From Solea solea (Eukaryota; Chordata; Actinopteri; Pleuronectiformes; Soleidae): a stretch of DNA of 64,000 nt. The stretch is from the NCBI RefSeq assembly GCF_958295425.1, contig NC_081143.1, forward strand, positions 25,175,586 to 25,239,585, read 5' to 3'. Of this stretch, positions 24,190 to 36,655 are shown piece after piece; positions within the stretch are counted from its first letter, which is position 1, and every line of letters starts with the position of its first letter. A program made the translations under genes and the position numbers. The notes under the pieces are model-generated. The model did no database searches. It saw only the letters and a program-made list of their open reading frames with translations, and was not told the origin of the DNA.

Positions 24190-24785
24190 AACAGGACTTA
24201 CATATAAGCATGTTAGTCTGACTAAAACAGGACCTAAAAAATACATGGAAACATGTTAGTCTGACTAAAACAGGACTTACATGTAAACATGTTAGTCTGA
24301 CTAAAACAGGACTTACATGTAAACATGTTAGTGTGACTAAAACAGGACTTACATGTAAACATGTTAGTCTGACTAAAACAGGACTTACATGTAAACATGT
24401 TAGTGTGACTAAAACAGGACTTACATGTAAACATGTTAGTCTGACTAAAACAGGACTTACATGTAAACATGTTAGTGTGACTAAAACAGGACTTACATGT
24501 AAACATGTTAGTCTGACTAAAACAGGACTTACATGTAAACATGTTAGTGTGACTAAGACAGGACTTACATGTAAACATGTTAGTTTGACTAAAACAGGAC
24601 TTACATGTAAACATGTTAGTCAGACTAAAACATGACTTACATGTAAACATGTTAGTCTGACTAAAACAGGACTTACATGTAAACATGTTAGTCTGACTAA
24701 AACAGGACTTAGATGTAAACATGTTAGTCTGACTAAAGGAGGACTTACATGTAAACATGTTAGTCTGACTAAAACATGACTGTAT
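24190..24785. repeat. 36-bp tandem satellite of two palindromes, about 16 copies
   Basis: The unit is 36 bases and joins two palindromic words, TTAGTCTGACTAA and TTACATGTAA, with a short AACAGGAC linker. Because 36 is divisible by three and the unit lacks stops, both strands show long open frames (a 12-residue repeat); these are not genes. Copies 3 to 10 (about 24289-24575) alternate strictly between TAGTCTGAC and TAGTGTGAC, so the true period there is 72 bases. Confidence 0.95.
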
Positions 24786-24786
24786 C

Positions 24787-24995
24787 CTCCACATGAGGGT
24801 CTTGGGGCCGAGCTAGCTTTGACCTCTAATTTAGAGTGTCCAGTTAACCTCTGCATGTTTCTGACTACACCCTATCACCCTGTGATGGACTGGTGACCTG
24901 TCTGTCCAGGGTGCATCCCACCTTTCGTCCTATGTCAGCTGGGATTGGCACCAGCGCCCCTCATGTGGAGGATAAAGTGGTAGAAGATGGATGGA
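24787..24995 (+). repeat. (ATGG)n-tailed interspersed repeat adjoining the satellite
   Basis: Contains GGGTGCATCCCACCTTTCGTCC, TATGTCAGCTGGGATTGGC and the tail CTCATGTGGAGGATAAAGTGG with ATGGATGGATGG. The left end carries the reversed block TCCTCCACATGAGGGTC, so it too is partly inverted. Confidence 0.75.
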
Positions 24996-25419
24996 TGGAC
25001 TGTGGGAGAAAAGAACACAGGGTTATTATGGAAATATTTGTTTAAAATATGTTGCTTAACCCAGCTTTAGCTACCTACGTATGAGCCTAAACATCGTAAA
25101 CATACTGCATTCGTTAAAAATTAAAAATAACTGCACATTGTACTCACTCTCACAGTCAGTTACAACAAACAGCTCATTTAACTTAACTTTTACAAGACTG
25201 CTGAAGAGGAATAGGTTGTTTATTCCTCAACCTGTTCAACAATAAACAAACAAGAGGTGTTTAGAGTTACCTCTAATTATTCCCGCTGAGTGTGAAATGC
25301 TGGCTAATAAAGTCAATGGTGGGATAATGTCACAGTCTTCATCTCTTTATTTTCTCTTGATTAAGTTTTCACTGGGAAATTTAGTGGATTTGCACTTTTA
25401 CCTGAAGGGGAGGACAGAG

Positions 25420-25746
25420 TCATAGACAGAGACAAATTCTTACAAACTGTACCTTACGTTCTAATAAAAAGTCAAAACCTGCTGTTATTCTTTCCACCGC
25501 CTCTGAATAAGAAAGAGTGATTGGACCCAGCTGCTTTCCAAGAGCTGCAAGTCCCATGATTGCAGTGCTAACACACACAGATAAAGTGCAATTCACAGCC
25601 ATTACAAAAAGAGCTGAGAGGCCAAAGACTGGAGGGTTTCTCCCAAACAAGTTACCAAGAGCCACTTGTAAACCAAAGCAGGAAACTGACCAAAAATAAA
25701 GGGGAGAAAAAAGTGAACCTAACTTCTGATGTACTTTTATACATTC
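25420..25746 (-). CDS. Unidentified exon-like segment encoding two membrane helices
   Basis: A 108-codon frame opens in phase 0 at a good acceptor (pyrimidine-rich TGTTCCAG ending at 25747) and runs to TGA at 25420-25422. It predicts two hydrophobic segments, around SPLYFWSVSCFGLQVALG and the longer GLSALFVMAVNCTLSVCVSTAIMGLAALG, then an amphipathic SEAVERITAGFDFLLER tail. Two alternative donors (C/GTAAGG and AAG/GTACAG) sit near 25446-25452, and an AATAAA lies downstream at 25346-25351, so it could be an internal or a last exon. An in-frame ATG at 25761 also exists. I do not recognise the family. It could be an exon of an unannotated small membrane protein or a decayed copy of one. Confidence 0.35.
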   Translation of the reverse strand, partial: ECIKVHQKLGSLFSPLYFWSVSCFGLQVALGNLFGRNPPVFGLSALFVMAVNCTLSVCVSTAIMGLAALGKQLGPITLSYSEAVERITAGFDFLLERKVQFVRICLCL

Positions 25747-25864
25747 CTGGAACAGATGCAAAGGGGGAAATTATAAAGGGGGCGCCGGCGTGCCATCGCA
25801 GCGAGAGGGAAACGATAAATCAATGTTATGAGGCTATGAAGACATGGTTTACTGGCTGTTTTAT

Positions 25865-26010
25865 TTAGGCTGAGTTTGGAGGAGGCTGACAGTCGTTCAC
25901 AGCTGAAGCCAGTTTTCTCCCCGATTGGAAACAGGAAGCGGGCAGCGCTAGCCTAATTACAGCCACGTGACCTTTGACCGCACTCATCAGAGGTAGACGA
26001 GGGGGCTGAG
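25865..26010 (-). promoter_or_regulatory. Possible promoter/first exon for the exon-like segment
   Basis: On the - strand this stretch has a CACGTG E-box within AGGTCACGTGGC, a CTTCCTG ETS-like site and a short frame starting MSAVKGHVAV. It lies about 200 bases upstream of the exon-like segment at 25746. The arrangement resembles a small housekeeping promoter, but I could not join the two in frame, so the link is weak. Confidence 0.2.
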
Positions 26011-26849
26011 GGGATGGCGGCTCACGTAGAAGCAGATGAGGGGACGTTTGTGGAAAGAAAATAATAGAGTAGAGTTGAATATTATTGGGTATGACAGATG
26101 GTGCAAGCAATTGGCAATTTCTGGAAATCCCAAAATTACAAGTAGAAAACCCCATGACATGAATTGCTTAAGTCTACAGTTTCTAGATCTACAACTGCTG
26201 CACAAACAGAACAGAAAGAAAAGCACAGAGCTGACAATCTTCCTAATAACCTCCAAAGTAAGCAACTAAGGCTGACGAGTTAAAGTCTTTTCTGTGTCAC
26301 TCTGTCTGCTGATGGTGACACGACTCTTTGTTTTTCTGTGGAAAGTGAGGGTTTCTTGTCACGTTGGGATTGTAACGGAGGATTTGGCCAAACGGCGGCT
26401 TTAAAGGGGTTTGTGTGTTCTTTGTTTATGAGATGAGTCCATCTGAACAGAGCAAGAATGCTCTGGGAAAACAAAAATCCCTTTGAGCCAACACAGTTTA
26501 TAATATGGCTTTGTTAGTGTGACTGAGCAGTTTTACAATGACAAGAATGCAGGTCTTGCTTATTAAAGAGTGGGACTCTGGCAGAGGCAGAGAAGCTCCA
26601 TATTCAGAACCATAAATGGTCTAGTGTGTAAGAATTAGTGATATCTAATAGTGAGACTGAAAAGGTGAGCTACAGTGACGTTTGCAAGGCAGAAATTATA
26701 TTAAAACCAAATATTTTAAACTTACTTATCAGCAGTATGTTTAATGTTGCACACGTCTGCCTCCATCTTGTCCCGTCCCTTCTATTACACTAACTGTCCC
26801 CATGTTCTCCGTGAACCTTCTCGTGAACTCCATCATCAAAATCAGGTTA

Positions 26850-26884
26850 GTTATATATATATACTGTATATATATATATATAAA
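26850..26884. repeat. (TA)n microsatellite
   Basis: Two TATATA runs around a central CTG. Confidence 0.9.
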
Positions 26885-27069
26885 CTTTATGCAAGAAGTT
26901 ATCTTCATTTTATGGGTCAAATAGGTTTTTGCGTCTCCAGATTAATTATATTTGGGTGGAGAGAGGTCAAAAGTAGGCTCTTCTGATACTAGAGGTTGCA
27001 GACCTCTGCTGTAGGCTCAGCATTTAAATTAAACTCTGAATACTGCAGAACAATGTGAATTCCATAACA

Positions 27070-27430
27070 TACATATACAGTGTTTCCATCATGGTATGGT
27101 TCGGTTTGGTCCAGTATGGTTTGATGATGACCCCGTCAGAGCGGTACGTAGCGTGACAAAAACGACAATTACGACATTGAACGCGACACAAGAGGCATAT
27201 TCTCCTTCTCTTTCTTTTCTCTAAAATTGCTTTGACTTCCATGGGATGTTTTCACTGGAGGCAAAGGAGTGGCGTTTTTCCATCGCCATGGGTGGAGCCA
27301 GTCTAGCTCCACCCTGACCTCACTGTAGCATTTTATTCTGGTACTGCAAGGGAAGGGTGGCACAAAATTGAACGGTAGTGGGCTGGTTATTTTGTACAAA
27401 ACTGAACGTTTGCACTCGATGGAGAATGCA
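27070..27430. mobile_element. Non-autonomous DNA transposon copy
   Basis: GTGTTTCCATCATGGTATGG, AGCGGTACGTAGCGTGACA and GGTGGAGCCAGTCTAGCTCC are shared, in order and with changes, with 40615-40745 and 41455-41520 (the copy that carries the 13-bp minisatellite). The superfamily is not determined. Confidence 0.5.
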
Positions 27431-28071
27431 AACCTTCTAACAAGGCCCCACTCAGTGACGCCGTTGAAGTAACATATGGACCCGGAGAGAAGAAAGGACT
27501 CAGTGATGCTTCAGCACAGGAGGAGCAGAAGGTGGGGTGTGGAGAACCTCTGCTGGTTGGTGTTTATGGATTATGGATGGATTTAGCCATAAAAGTGCTG
27601 TCCAACGCTGAGCCAAACACAGCTTCCATCAAAGTGTCTCTCTCTTGTCTGTCTTCATCACTCACTCCTTGGTGTTTCCCTCATAAAAGCTTCACCGCCT
27701 AATAATCGTGTAACGGCTCTGGAGGAAAAGGTCAGTGGTGCTGGGTGAATCAAACCAGAGGGTGGGGCCTGTTGTTGTTCCACGATCCATTGACTGTACT
27801 TTTTCCGAGCAATAAATGTCACGATTAGGATCAGATTCAGGTCTGTAAAAATGAGGAGAAATCTTGTCCTGTGCCAGCAGGGACGATGGAGAACAGCAGC
27901 AGTAAAATCTGCAGCCTGCTCATATTCATTATCAGTCCAAGTACTGGCTTTGTTTTGGAGGAATACAATGTGTGAATGGGATTTTCTGTTTTTCTTAAGT
28001 AAATTAACCTATGTGTGATTTATAATAAAGAGTGCAGGAATGACATTGAATGTCTCAACTCAGCAAATGTG

Positions 28072-28425
28072 TCAATTTACCTGACTTATACCTACATGAA
28101 AAACTGGCAGAGGCTGTTGGCACCCAACACGGTGCAGGAAAGTGAACGATGGGCTCCCACTGGGAGAACAGAACACTAACCTGAACAAATAATCAAACTG
28201 AGCAGAAAAACAACAAGACAGCAACAGAACAGAAGGGAACAGAACAGAACAGTAACTCCAACTAACCAGAACATCCAAACCCAACAGACAGGTGACACAC
28301 ATCAGGGTGGAACCAACAATCACAGGAGTGGGAAAAACTGAGGTAAAAACCAAAAAATATCCAAAATCCAGCGCCAGTAACGATCCAGGAGAAAGTCTAT
28401 ATGCAGACCATGGAACTGCCAACAT
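28072..28425 (-). repeat. Repeat-like CTGTT-rich segment
   Basis: A - strand open frame here is rich in Leu, Val, Ser and Cys because of T-rich CTGTTCTGTTC motifs. It resembles the 3' regions of fish retroelements rather than a gene. The family is not identified. Confidence 0.3.
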
Positions 28426-29599
28426 TAAATTACACTGCTTCAGCTCCCAGACTGCATCTTACTCTGACAGACATGGGGAGAATAAAATTTTCATCACAAA
28501 AATATTGTTTTTAAAAGTGTAAAAGAGTCGTGGAATCTGAACAGTGCATTGTTGGAATTAAGGAAACTATATTTTTGTAACCCTGTTTCTTTTACTGTTC
28601 AGGATCTTTGCTAAATCTGATTTTGTTTTGAATTGCAGCACAACAAGGCCAAGGCTTTTGTGGAGAATGTTTCCTCTGGCAGATTTGTAGCCAGAAAACT
28701 AACTTTTCCACTGTGATTTATCTTTTCTTTTTTATCAGTGGCTTATTTAGTTGTTTGGTTTTCTGAGCCAGAGAATGCAGTTGACAGGGCAAACCTCAAG
28801 GAGATGGATTGGATTTCTCCTCTGATCCAGGCACTGATCTGCCCCAATGCACTTTCTGGGCTGGAGAACAAATTTCTGACAACTGAACATAGCGCCCCAA
28901 GACAGAATTCTTAATTCTGCTTTCTATACAGTGTGCAGTGAGCGAGTGAGTCGTTTATCTGGTCGATGCTTGTTGAAGAGTCTGTTTGTATAAATGTGTG
29001 TGCTCCAAGTGCAACAGCGTATGTGGGTCACCTGAGGATATTTATGCTTGTGTACTAATTAAGAGTCTCATTTGTCAATGGTGTTCTCCTTATAGTTGCA
29101 TCCTCTGTCTATGTCTTGTGAAAGCAGCAGTGGAAATGACCGTCATGTGATCAGTGTGGAACTGCATTCAGAGAAGAAACGTTTCATGAGACCTCAGAAT
29201 GAGGAGGTCTAACTCAGTCCTTCTAGTTTCTATACCCTCGATGCAGATCATGAAGGGTCATGAAGGCAAGAGACTTCTATGTTGCCCGAAGGTTTTCTGT
29301 CCGCGGAATCCCACACAGTATTTTGAGTTCCCCATCATGTTCTTGGCCGTCCCAACATTGCCTGAATTCCTCCACAGGAGAAAAGGAGGAGGTATATATT
29401 CATGAGTGTTCTCTATAGATGCCTGAGCTCCAAACCTTGGATAAATCAATACTTTCAAAACACAAATCTGTAAAACATGTCAAGGCGAGTTTAGCGGAAG
29501 ATTGACAATCGACAATTCCATCTCCCCTCTTTGTGTACTTGATACCACTTTATGAATCGAGTTGCCTCTTGGAAAACAACTGCAGCCATAGATTTACAT

Positions 29600-29830
29600 A
29601 CATTTTCTACCAGTTTATCCTCCACATGAGGGTCGTGGGTGGGAGGCTGGAGCAAATCCCAGCTGACATAGGGGGATAGGCGGGGTCACACCCTGGACAG
29701 ATAGCCGGTCCATTGCAGAGCCAAGATACAGATCATCACAATCTGTTACACCTACGATCAATTCAGGGTGTCTAATTAACCTAATCTGCATTTTATTTGA
29801 ACTGCAGGAGGAAGAGAAGCCACAGAACCA
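29600..29830 (-). repeat. (ATGG)-tailed interspersed repeat copy
   Basis: Reads TTATCCTCCACATGAGGGTCG, CCAGCTGACATAGG, CACACCCTGGACAGATAGCC and on to CTAATTAACCTAATCTGCAT, the reverse orientation of the family described at 6270. Confidence 0.75.
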
Positions 29831-31292
29831 TCTGGCCACCCATAGATATGCCAAACAAAATTATATGCTGAAGCTTTGGTGGCCTTAAAATATGGTATTT
29901 GGGTCAGAAGTAGTTTAGAAAAATGGACACAACCGTCCCGTAGAATGGCTACCAATTATGATGCTGCCCCAGTTTGTATCAACTATAGCCAATATACAAC
30001 CAGCACATGTTCTGTGTGAGAGGGGACTATGTTCCTTACCATCAGGTGGCAGTAGTTTGCATTTCAAATTGAAAATGTTGCCAGCAGAGAGCTCCTGTCA
30101 ACACCAACACAAGCAAACAGTGCCACACACACACACACACGACAAAACAAGGATTATCGACAGTCGGCTGCCCAGCGGCCGTCCCTCGGGACAATGTGTC
30201 CCATGCTTGATGGGAAAAAGACTTTGTTGTCTCTCGATCACAGCTGAGTTTACAAGGATTTGTGGGTTGTGTGAAAATCAGGACAATTCAAGCTGCTGGT
30301 ATCATCACAAAATGTTATGCGGCTATTTTTTGGGATTTTATTCTTTGAAAGACATTTTTATTTTGGGGAGGTCAAGTGAATGTTAAAGAAAACACTGAGT
30401 CATTCAAACAGAGCATTTTATAGTAACCAATAAAATATTGGCCGATTTTTAGATTAGCAAAACATTGGAAGCAGTCTTGCTGGGATTGGAACTCAATATC
30501 ACATTAAGGAGCAGAACCAAGACTCATTTACTGAAGAGTGCAGTGAGGACAAAGTTGCGGAATCACCAAGGTCAACGGCAATAAATCAAACTATCAAAAT
30601 ATTTCAGTGTGGATCAAAGTGGGCGATGTACCAACCACAGACTGACAGCAGAACAGCTGTAGCGCATTGTTGCTAACATGGCTAATTACAATAGGCTTCC
30701 ATGAACATTCCTGTTTTCACCATAATTACAACTTCTTAACTTGTCATTTGCTTCCTTGATAGTTTAAATCCCTTTGAGTTATATGTATGTATACTAAACT
30801 TGGCTTTATATGTTGAAATGTAAGTTTAAACTCTTTAGCTTACCCAGTTTAGCTTTGCCTCAACAACCAGCCTGTTGCAGCTACATCTCTTGGGCAGGAT
30901 TAACTTCATACTTTCATACTTGCTCTGCCTGTGGAGCCACAGTCACACTATACCCTGCCCAGAGGTCCTACTGGTGCCGTTACCACCCACAGAAATGGCT
31001 CCCTCAGCAATAAACAGGGTTTTACACACATATACACACATACATAAACCTGCTGTTACTCACTCATACACACATTCATAGGTTATAAAAACAAAGTCAT
31101 GGGCTGTCTGTTCTTTTTTTCTCTTCTTCTTTTTTGGTTGCAAATCACAGTGGTTGGGGGGGTGGCTTAGTAACCCACAGTGGTTTGCCCCAGTTAGCCT
31201 GAGGACACATCTCTCTGAGAAACACAGCTTGACTCAAAGAACTGTGCACAGACACACACCACACACAGTTTCCAAAACTGCAGAAGTGAGTA

Positions 31293-31718
31293 CATTTCCT
31301 GCAGACTTACTCTAACCTTTACCATCATTACCACTGTCCTACTTCTAACTTTAATTCAATTCAAAACATATCTTCACCTTGAATGTAGTAATTTACGTAA
31401 TGGGGACTTGATTTTTGTCCCCATAATGTGACTGTGTAAACAGATTTAGGTCCCCATAACGACAGTACATTGACTTACATTCATTTCCTGGAGACTTACT
31501 ATAACCTTAAACATCATTGGCTACTGGCCTAATCCTAATCCTAACCCTAATTGTAACCAACCTCAACCTCAGTTTAACTTTAATTCAATTCAAATCAATT
31601 CAAAACATGTCTTCACCTTAAATGTAGTAATTTACATAATGGGGACTGATTTTTGTCCCCACAAGGAAAACAAGTCCCCATAATGTGACCGTGTGAACAG
31701 ATTTAGGTCCCCATAACA
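31293..31718. repeat. Tandem pair of a 180-240-bp repeat
   Basis: Copy 1 (31293-31470) and copy 2 (31482-31718) each run from CATTTCCTG(C/G)AGACTTACT through CTTTAATTCAATTCAAA and TCTTCACCTT(G/A)AATGTAGTAATTTAC to AGATTTAGGTCCCCATAAC. Copy 2 has an extra block with degenerate CCTAAT/CCTAACCC words. Confidence 0.85.
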
Positions 31719-33092
31719 GCAATCAGGAAATGCACAAACATGCACACACACTCATTAGAACATCCTAAGCAAAACCCTTATCCACAAACAATTAGTGCCA
31801 AATCTTAACCTTACACACAACCACTATTCAAATCTTAGCCCTAAACTTAACCACTTCTACAGAAATTAGGTTCTGCCTCATTAGGACCAGGTGTTTGGTC
31901 TCCATGAGGATCATACTGGTTGACAGCGTTTTTGTGCCAGAAAACATCCTAAAGAGGTATTCACACCCAAGCACACACATCAATACTCACTGTTATTCCA
32001 TAGGAACAGAATATTGACTAAATACTCTGCAGAGGCAGAGATAATGAAACACAGGTGCAAATGGCACCGTCCCATGGCGTCTCAGTTTTGCACTGGAACT
32101 TCTACTGCTTTACCCTCCACATACATAGGGGCAAATCACATAGGGCCAAACAACCATTCCCTTTGTTCAGACCGGGTCTTGCTGCAAAGGCAACCGTGCT
32201 AACCACTACACCAACCATGTGGCCCCATCACCATGCGCCTCATCTCTGTAAATTATGACCATCATATCAATTTTAATGGCGTTCTTAGGTTGCATCCTGC
32301 GTAGTAAAACATGCCATCAGCTCTCACAGTTATTACCCCACAAAGAGAAAACTACAGTCTCAACACACAAAGCAGCACCTGGCTGAATGCTGAATGATGG
32401 ATTATAAAGTCCTGCACTGATGAGGCTGCTTGACAGGGCTCCGCTCGGAGCTTTTCAAACTAAAGGGACTTCTATAAATCAAAGAAAGTAACTTGACTTT
32501 GATTTATGTAGCGCACACCATCCCTGACACAGTGTGTCAGTACACAGAGAGCTTCACAGTGTGTAACTGATGTCTTTTGACAAAGCTCCCCCCTGCGACC
32601 CTCGCAAGGGTTAGCATTATGGACAACATGTCTGATCAGACAGCAACATTAGCTTAAATTAACTACCAGGGTGTGAGTGGATGCATTTGTAATGTTATCA
32701 CTGGAGAAGTGTTAAATAACTACCTTTTTTAATAACCGCGACAGTCCTGTGAGAAGGCGGCTTCGTCAGGAAAACTCACGTCACCTGTCCCGCTGAATCA
32801 ATTTAAGATAGTAGCACTCACCCATTCTGTGTGTTTCTCCCCCTGGTTTACACAGCAGTTTGATTTTCATTCACCGTTTCATCTTCATCACAGAGAAGAA
32901 CAACCATTCACTCTCACACTCACACTCGCACACCTGCGGGCAATTTAGTGCTCAGTTAGCCTCTTCATGTTTTTGGACATGTGGGAGGAGACTTAAGATG
33001 TGAGGCAACAGTGCCTGTCACATGCCCACAACTTGATTTGTTCTTTTGATATTTAGATTTCCTCTGTATTTTTTCTTCATGTAATTCTTAAA

Positions 33093-33770
33093 ACCCTTAA
33101 ACACGTTTGCGCAAGCGCACTTTGCATTGCAGTATTTGCACGACAGTTTGTGCTATCGGAAACATTCAAACTGTTGCTGGAAGCTGAGAAGTCGCACATT
33201 AAACCCTTAGTACACAGAGCTTTTAGGCTTTTTTCCATTACTATGTTTAAACATAGAGTATTTACAGAGTGTCTGATATCCTTTTTTTTTATCAGCAATC
33301 TTATCACCTGAGCAAAAAGTACTCAAAATGTTTAAAATACGATCGGATTTATGAAATTTGGAAATCCGTCACAGTTCAACATTCGCTTGGCTTGTTTTTA
33401 TGAACAAAAATAAAAGAAATAACTGTAAATTTTGTGACTTCTGCACAACTAGTGGTACTTTATATCACGACTAAAAATATTGATATAAAATGAATCATAT
33501 AAGTTGGACTCAACAACCCAGAAGAAGTCAAAAAAAAACAAACGCATTTTGTAAAGCCTGAATATGTGACCTATAAACACACACCACATGAGCGTCGTTG
33601 TTATTGTATGTTTTTATACTGTTCAAAATTCTAATTTAAATAAAATTAATTTTAAATTGTTAGTACGCTATTTTAACATTCAGCAAATTGTAATTAACTG
33701 CCAGATCTTGGAAGTTATTCTGGAAAAATGGACAAAAACACTTTTGTGGTTAAAATAAGACTTCCCGTCT
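33093..33770. mobile_element. Nested repeats: family-2 element invaded by a piggyBac-like MITE
   Basis: The outer element starts CCCTTAAACACGTTTGCG and ends CTTTTGTGGTTAAAATAAG, matching 10196 and 14937. At 33199, within its GCACATTAAAC block, it is interrupted by TTAAACCCTTAGTACACAG, the left part of the MITE seen whole at 3602-4182. The MITE ends without its right terminus near 33590, after which the outer element resumes. Confidence 0.6.
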
Positions 33771-35339
33771 TTGTCCAGCCTTAGTTTTACAACCAGCCGT
33801 GTGAATCACTACAAGTATACAGCATGTAAACAAGTAAATTGTCAGTTTACTGTAAATCTTTTTTTCACGAGTCACCAAAGTTATATTTAATTTAAAAAAA
33901 ACAAACAACCGCTGGCTATCGTGAATATTCACAGTAACATTTCCTGACCATCTGCTGAGGAGCACAGCCATTGACTCTGCATTGGTTCTAGTTTTTCATG
34001 GCTGTGCAGACAGTAATATTCACATTTGCATGCATATGTACACTCTATGTGCACCGTTCTTGCAGCTGTGTGTTTGCGAGCATCTCCAGACATTCACAGA
34101 CCTTTGTGTTCGTGGCTCATGTCTCAGCTTCAGACTCAGAAAATCAACAGCAGTGCATTCCTTGGTCAGTGAGTCTGTCACAGCCCAGTCCACTGTGGTT
34201 AATCTGGCTCTTAAACTGGACATTAAATGGATTCTCAGATGTGGCCTCCGTCTCCAACCAGCTGGATGTGGCATTGCTTCAAATGACACTTTGCGCTGTG
34301 AGCTTTCAAAAGATGGACTTTTCTGTTTGTATATATATATAGTTTTATGTTATTGTTCATTTTTATACACTACTGTATAACTGGCCAAAGTTTGGCTTAA
34401 TGTCTGACCACACAGGCCTGTGGGGGGCAGTGTTCTGCCGTGCTTCAGTTGCTCAGGTTAGGTGCCAAGATAATGAGGTCAGCAGACGATGTATAAATAT
34501 AGTGAAGGACCAGTTTTTTTGGGCATATTCCAGGACGACAATGCCAGGATCCCTTGGGCTAAAATTGTAAACGGGTGATTCAGGGAGCATGAGTCATCGT
34601 TTTCACACATGGATTGGTCTTATCAAAAAAAGTACCACACTTGGATGCATGTCATAATCAAAGCTAGAGTTGGACAGTAAAGATATTGGATGGCTGTACT
34701 CATAACAAAACAGAGACGATGTCAGTACAGGTTGGTTTCTCCTCTCCATATGGTTTTAATGATGTAAAAGTCTTGGTGCAGATGTGTTTCTGGAGGCTAT
34801 TACACTTTAACAGTCACCTTGCGTCAGTATTTTACAACAGCTTTGGTGGTTATAAGTAAGGCTGGATTACCAGCGGCGGCTTCGAGGCACCGGATAAAAA
34901 CAAAACCAAACCTGCGTTACCGTGCTGGTTCAGTGCATGTACCTTTGGTTTATAATTTCATTGAGTGGATTTGCATAATTGAGGAATAATAGGGGATGTG
35001 TGCGGTTCATTTACTGAGAGTCAGATTAGAAGTTGGTCTTGGACTGGCTCTTTCACCATCATTTAGTTCTTTAGAACACAAACACTTTAAATCCAGGAAG
35101 TCAGTGCTTCCAAAAATCCACCACATGAGCCCACAGAACTTCACCTCCTACACTTTATTTATGGATAGAAGATAACATGAACTAACCGTTCCTATGCTCC
35201 ATATTTATTTATTGGACGGATGAGTTCTCATGAACGAATACATCATTTATATTGTGTATTTTTCAAAGTGTAGGACGACTTAGTGGCATCTAGGGGTGAA
35301 GTTGGATATTGCAACTTACTAAATCAATTCCAAAGCCCA

Positions 35340-35620
35340 TTTTCCACTAGCATAGCACGCCTCGGCACACCTCGCCTCGCCTCGGCACTACATGTTTTTT
35401 TGGCTTTTCCACTAACATAGTACCTGGTACCTGGTACCTGGTACTTTTTTTAGTACCTGCTCTGGCGAGATCCCAAGCGAGGCCACCGATTGGTCAGAGT
35501 GCCGTCACAGGAAGAGTCATGAGCAAGATGTCCGACCCAAGAATCAAAGCCGAACAATGCCGAACTGTAAATCAGTTTAAAAGACTTAAAAATCCTAAAA
35601 AAACATGCATTAATCTCCAA
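35340..35620. mobile_element. GGTACC-rich non-autonomous DNA transposon
   Basis: Three tandem TACCTGG units (35420-35442) follow TTTCCACTAGCATAGCACGCC and TTTTCCACTAACATAGTACC. The right part (from 35490) matches 202-320. The upstream part is typical of a common fish element whose ends read TTTCCACTA. Confidence 0.55.
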
Positions 35621-36469
35621 CATTTAGCACAGAAATGTCTAAAATCTCATCATTTAACAGAGGAGCCTGGTGTATATCATATATATATACAGTCTCATGG
35701 GTTTATTTTTTTAAATAATTCTGTTGAAGCATGGTTAAAAAGCAATGTCTGACTTTCATTGGTTAAATTTCATAGAATTTTTATTTATTATTACTTTTGT
35801 CAGATTCAAGTTATTTCTGTGGCCATTGTGAGTTTTTCTTTCATTAACCGAAGGGTACAAACAATTTTGTCCATAATATGTCATATATTATAGTTACCAA
35901 CAGGGCATCAACAGGAACATGCACTTCTCTCCCATGTGAGTGTGTGTTGAGTGTCGCTCATAACTGTCCCTCTGAAACACCGACGGGTAGGAACTAAAGT
36001 TATCAGTCAAGCACGGCAAAAATAAAGTGAACTTAAATGCTGCGAACACAATAATAATAATAGTCATAATGACAAAATGAATATATTTATATCATATTAA
36101 CCACAAGGAAATATTGACATATACAGTGACTAAGGTTCACATAACTATGGTGGCCTTACTGTAACAAAAAGACATGAAAAGCTTCCCCTTGTTGCCAGTG
36201 TTTGATTTTGTTTGATCACAACATCGACTCAAGGGTAAGAAAAATGACTCATTCTAATGTGTTTTTTTTTATTATTATTATTACTTTGGTAAGTGATAGA
36301 CAGACATTATTTGTAATATTGTTTCATATTTCTGTTTATTGAACTAAAACCTGAAACTGGGCCTTTATTTATTTATGAATTGAACGTGTCTTACAGAGCG
36401 CTAACTTTATGTTTTGCTCACATTAAGCATACAATCGACTTACAATAAATCAGTCTATTTTGGTACCTT

Positions 36470-36655
36470 GAATCATTTTAAATGATGCTTTAAAATAAAG
36501 TTGTCTGATTTCAGCCTCTTCAGTGTGAATACTTGTTGTGCCTGAGAAAGTGATTATTAATTGACATTTTTAGACATTTTCTGAACGAAACAAGTCATCG
36601 ATTAGTGGGAAAAAAATAAAAAACACATGACTCGAATCGTTAGTTGCAGCCCTGC
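36470..36655. mobile_element. hAT-like MITE fragment
   Basis: Ends ACTCGAATCGTTAGTTGCAGCCCTG, the reverse of the fish hAT terminus CAGGGCTGCAACTAACGATT. GTCATCGATTAGTGGG precedes it. A related element starts TAGGGCTGAAACAATGACTC at 55651, and a shorter relic lies near 63080. Confidence 0.6.

Noticed and set aside
24234..24794. 186-codon open frame with a 12-residue repeat, and a + strand counterpart
   Set aside because: Product of a 36-bp satellite without stop codons; open on both strands for the same reason.
31533..31560. Telomere-like CCTAAT/CCTAACCC words
   Set aside because: Only a few degenerate units inside a dispersed repeat; not a true internal telomere array.
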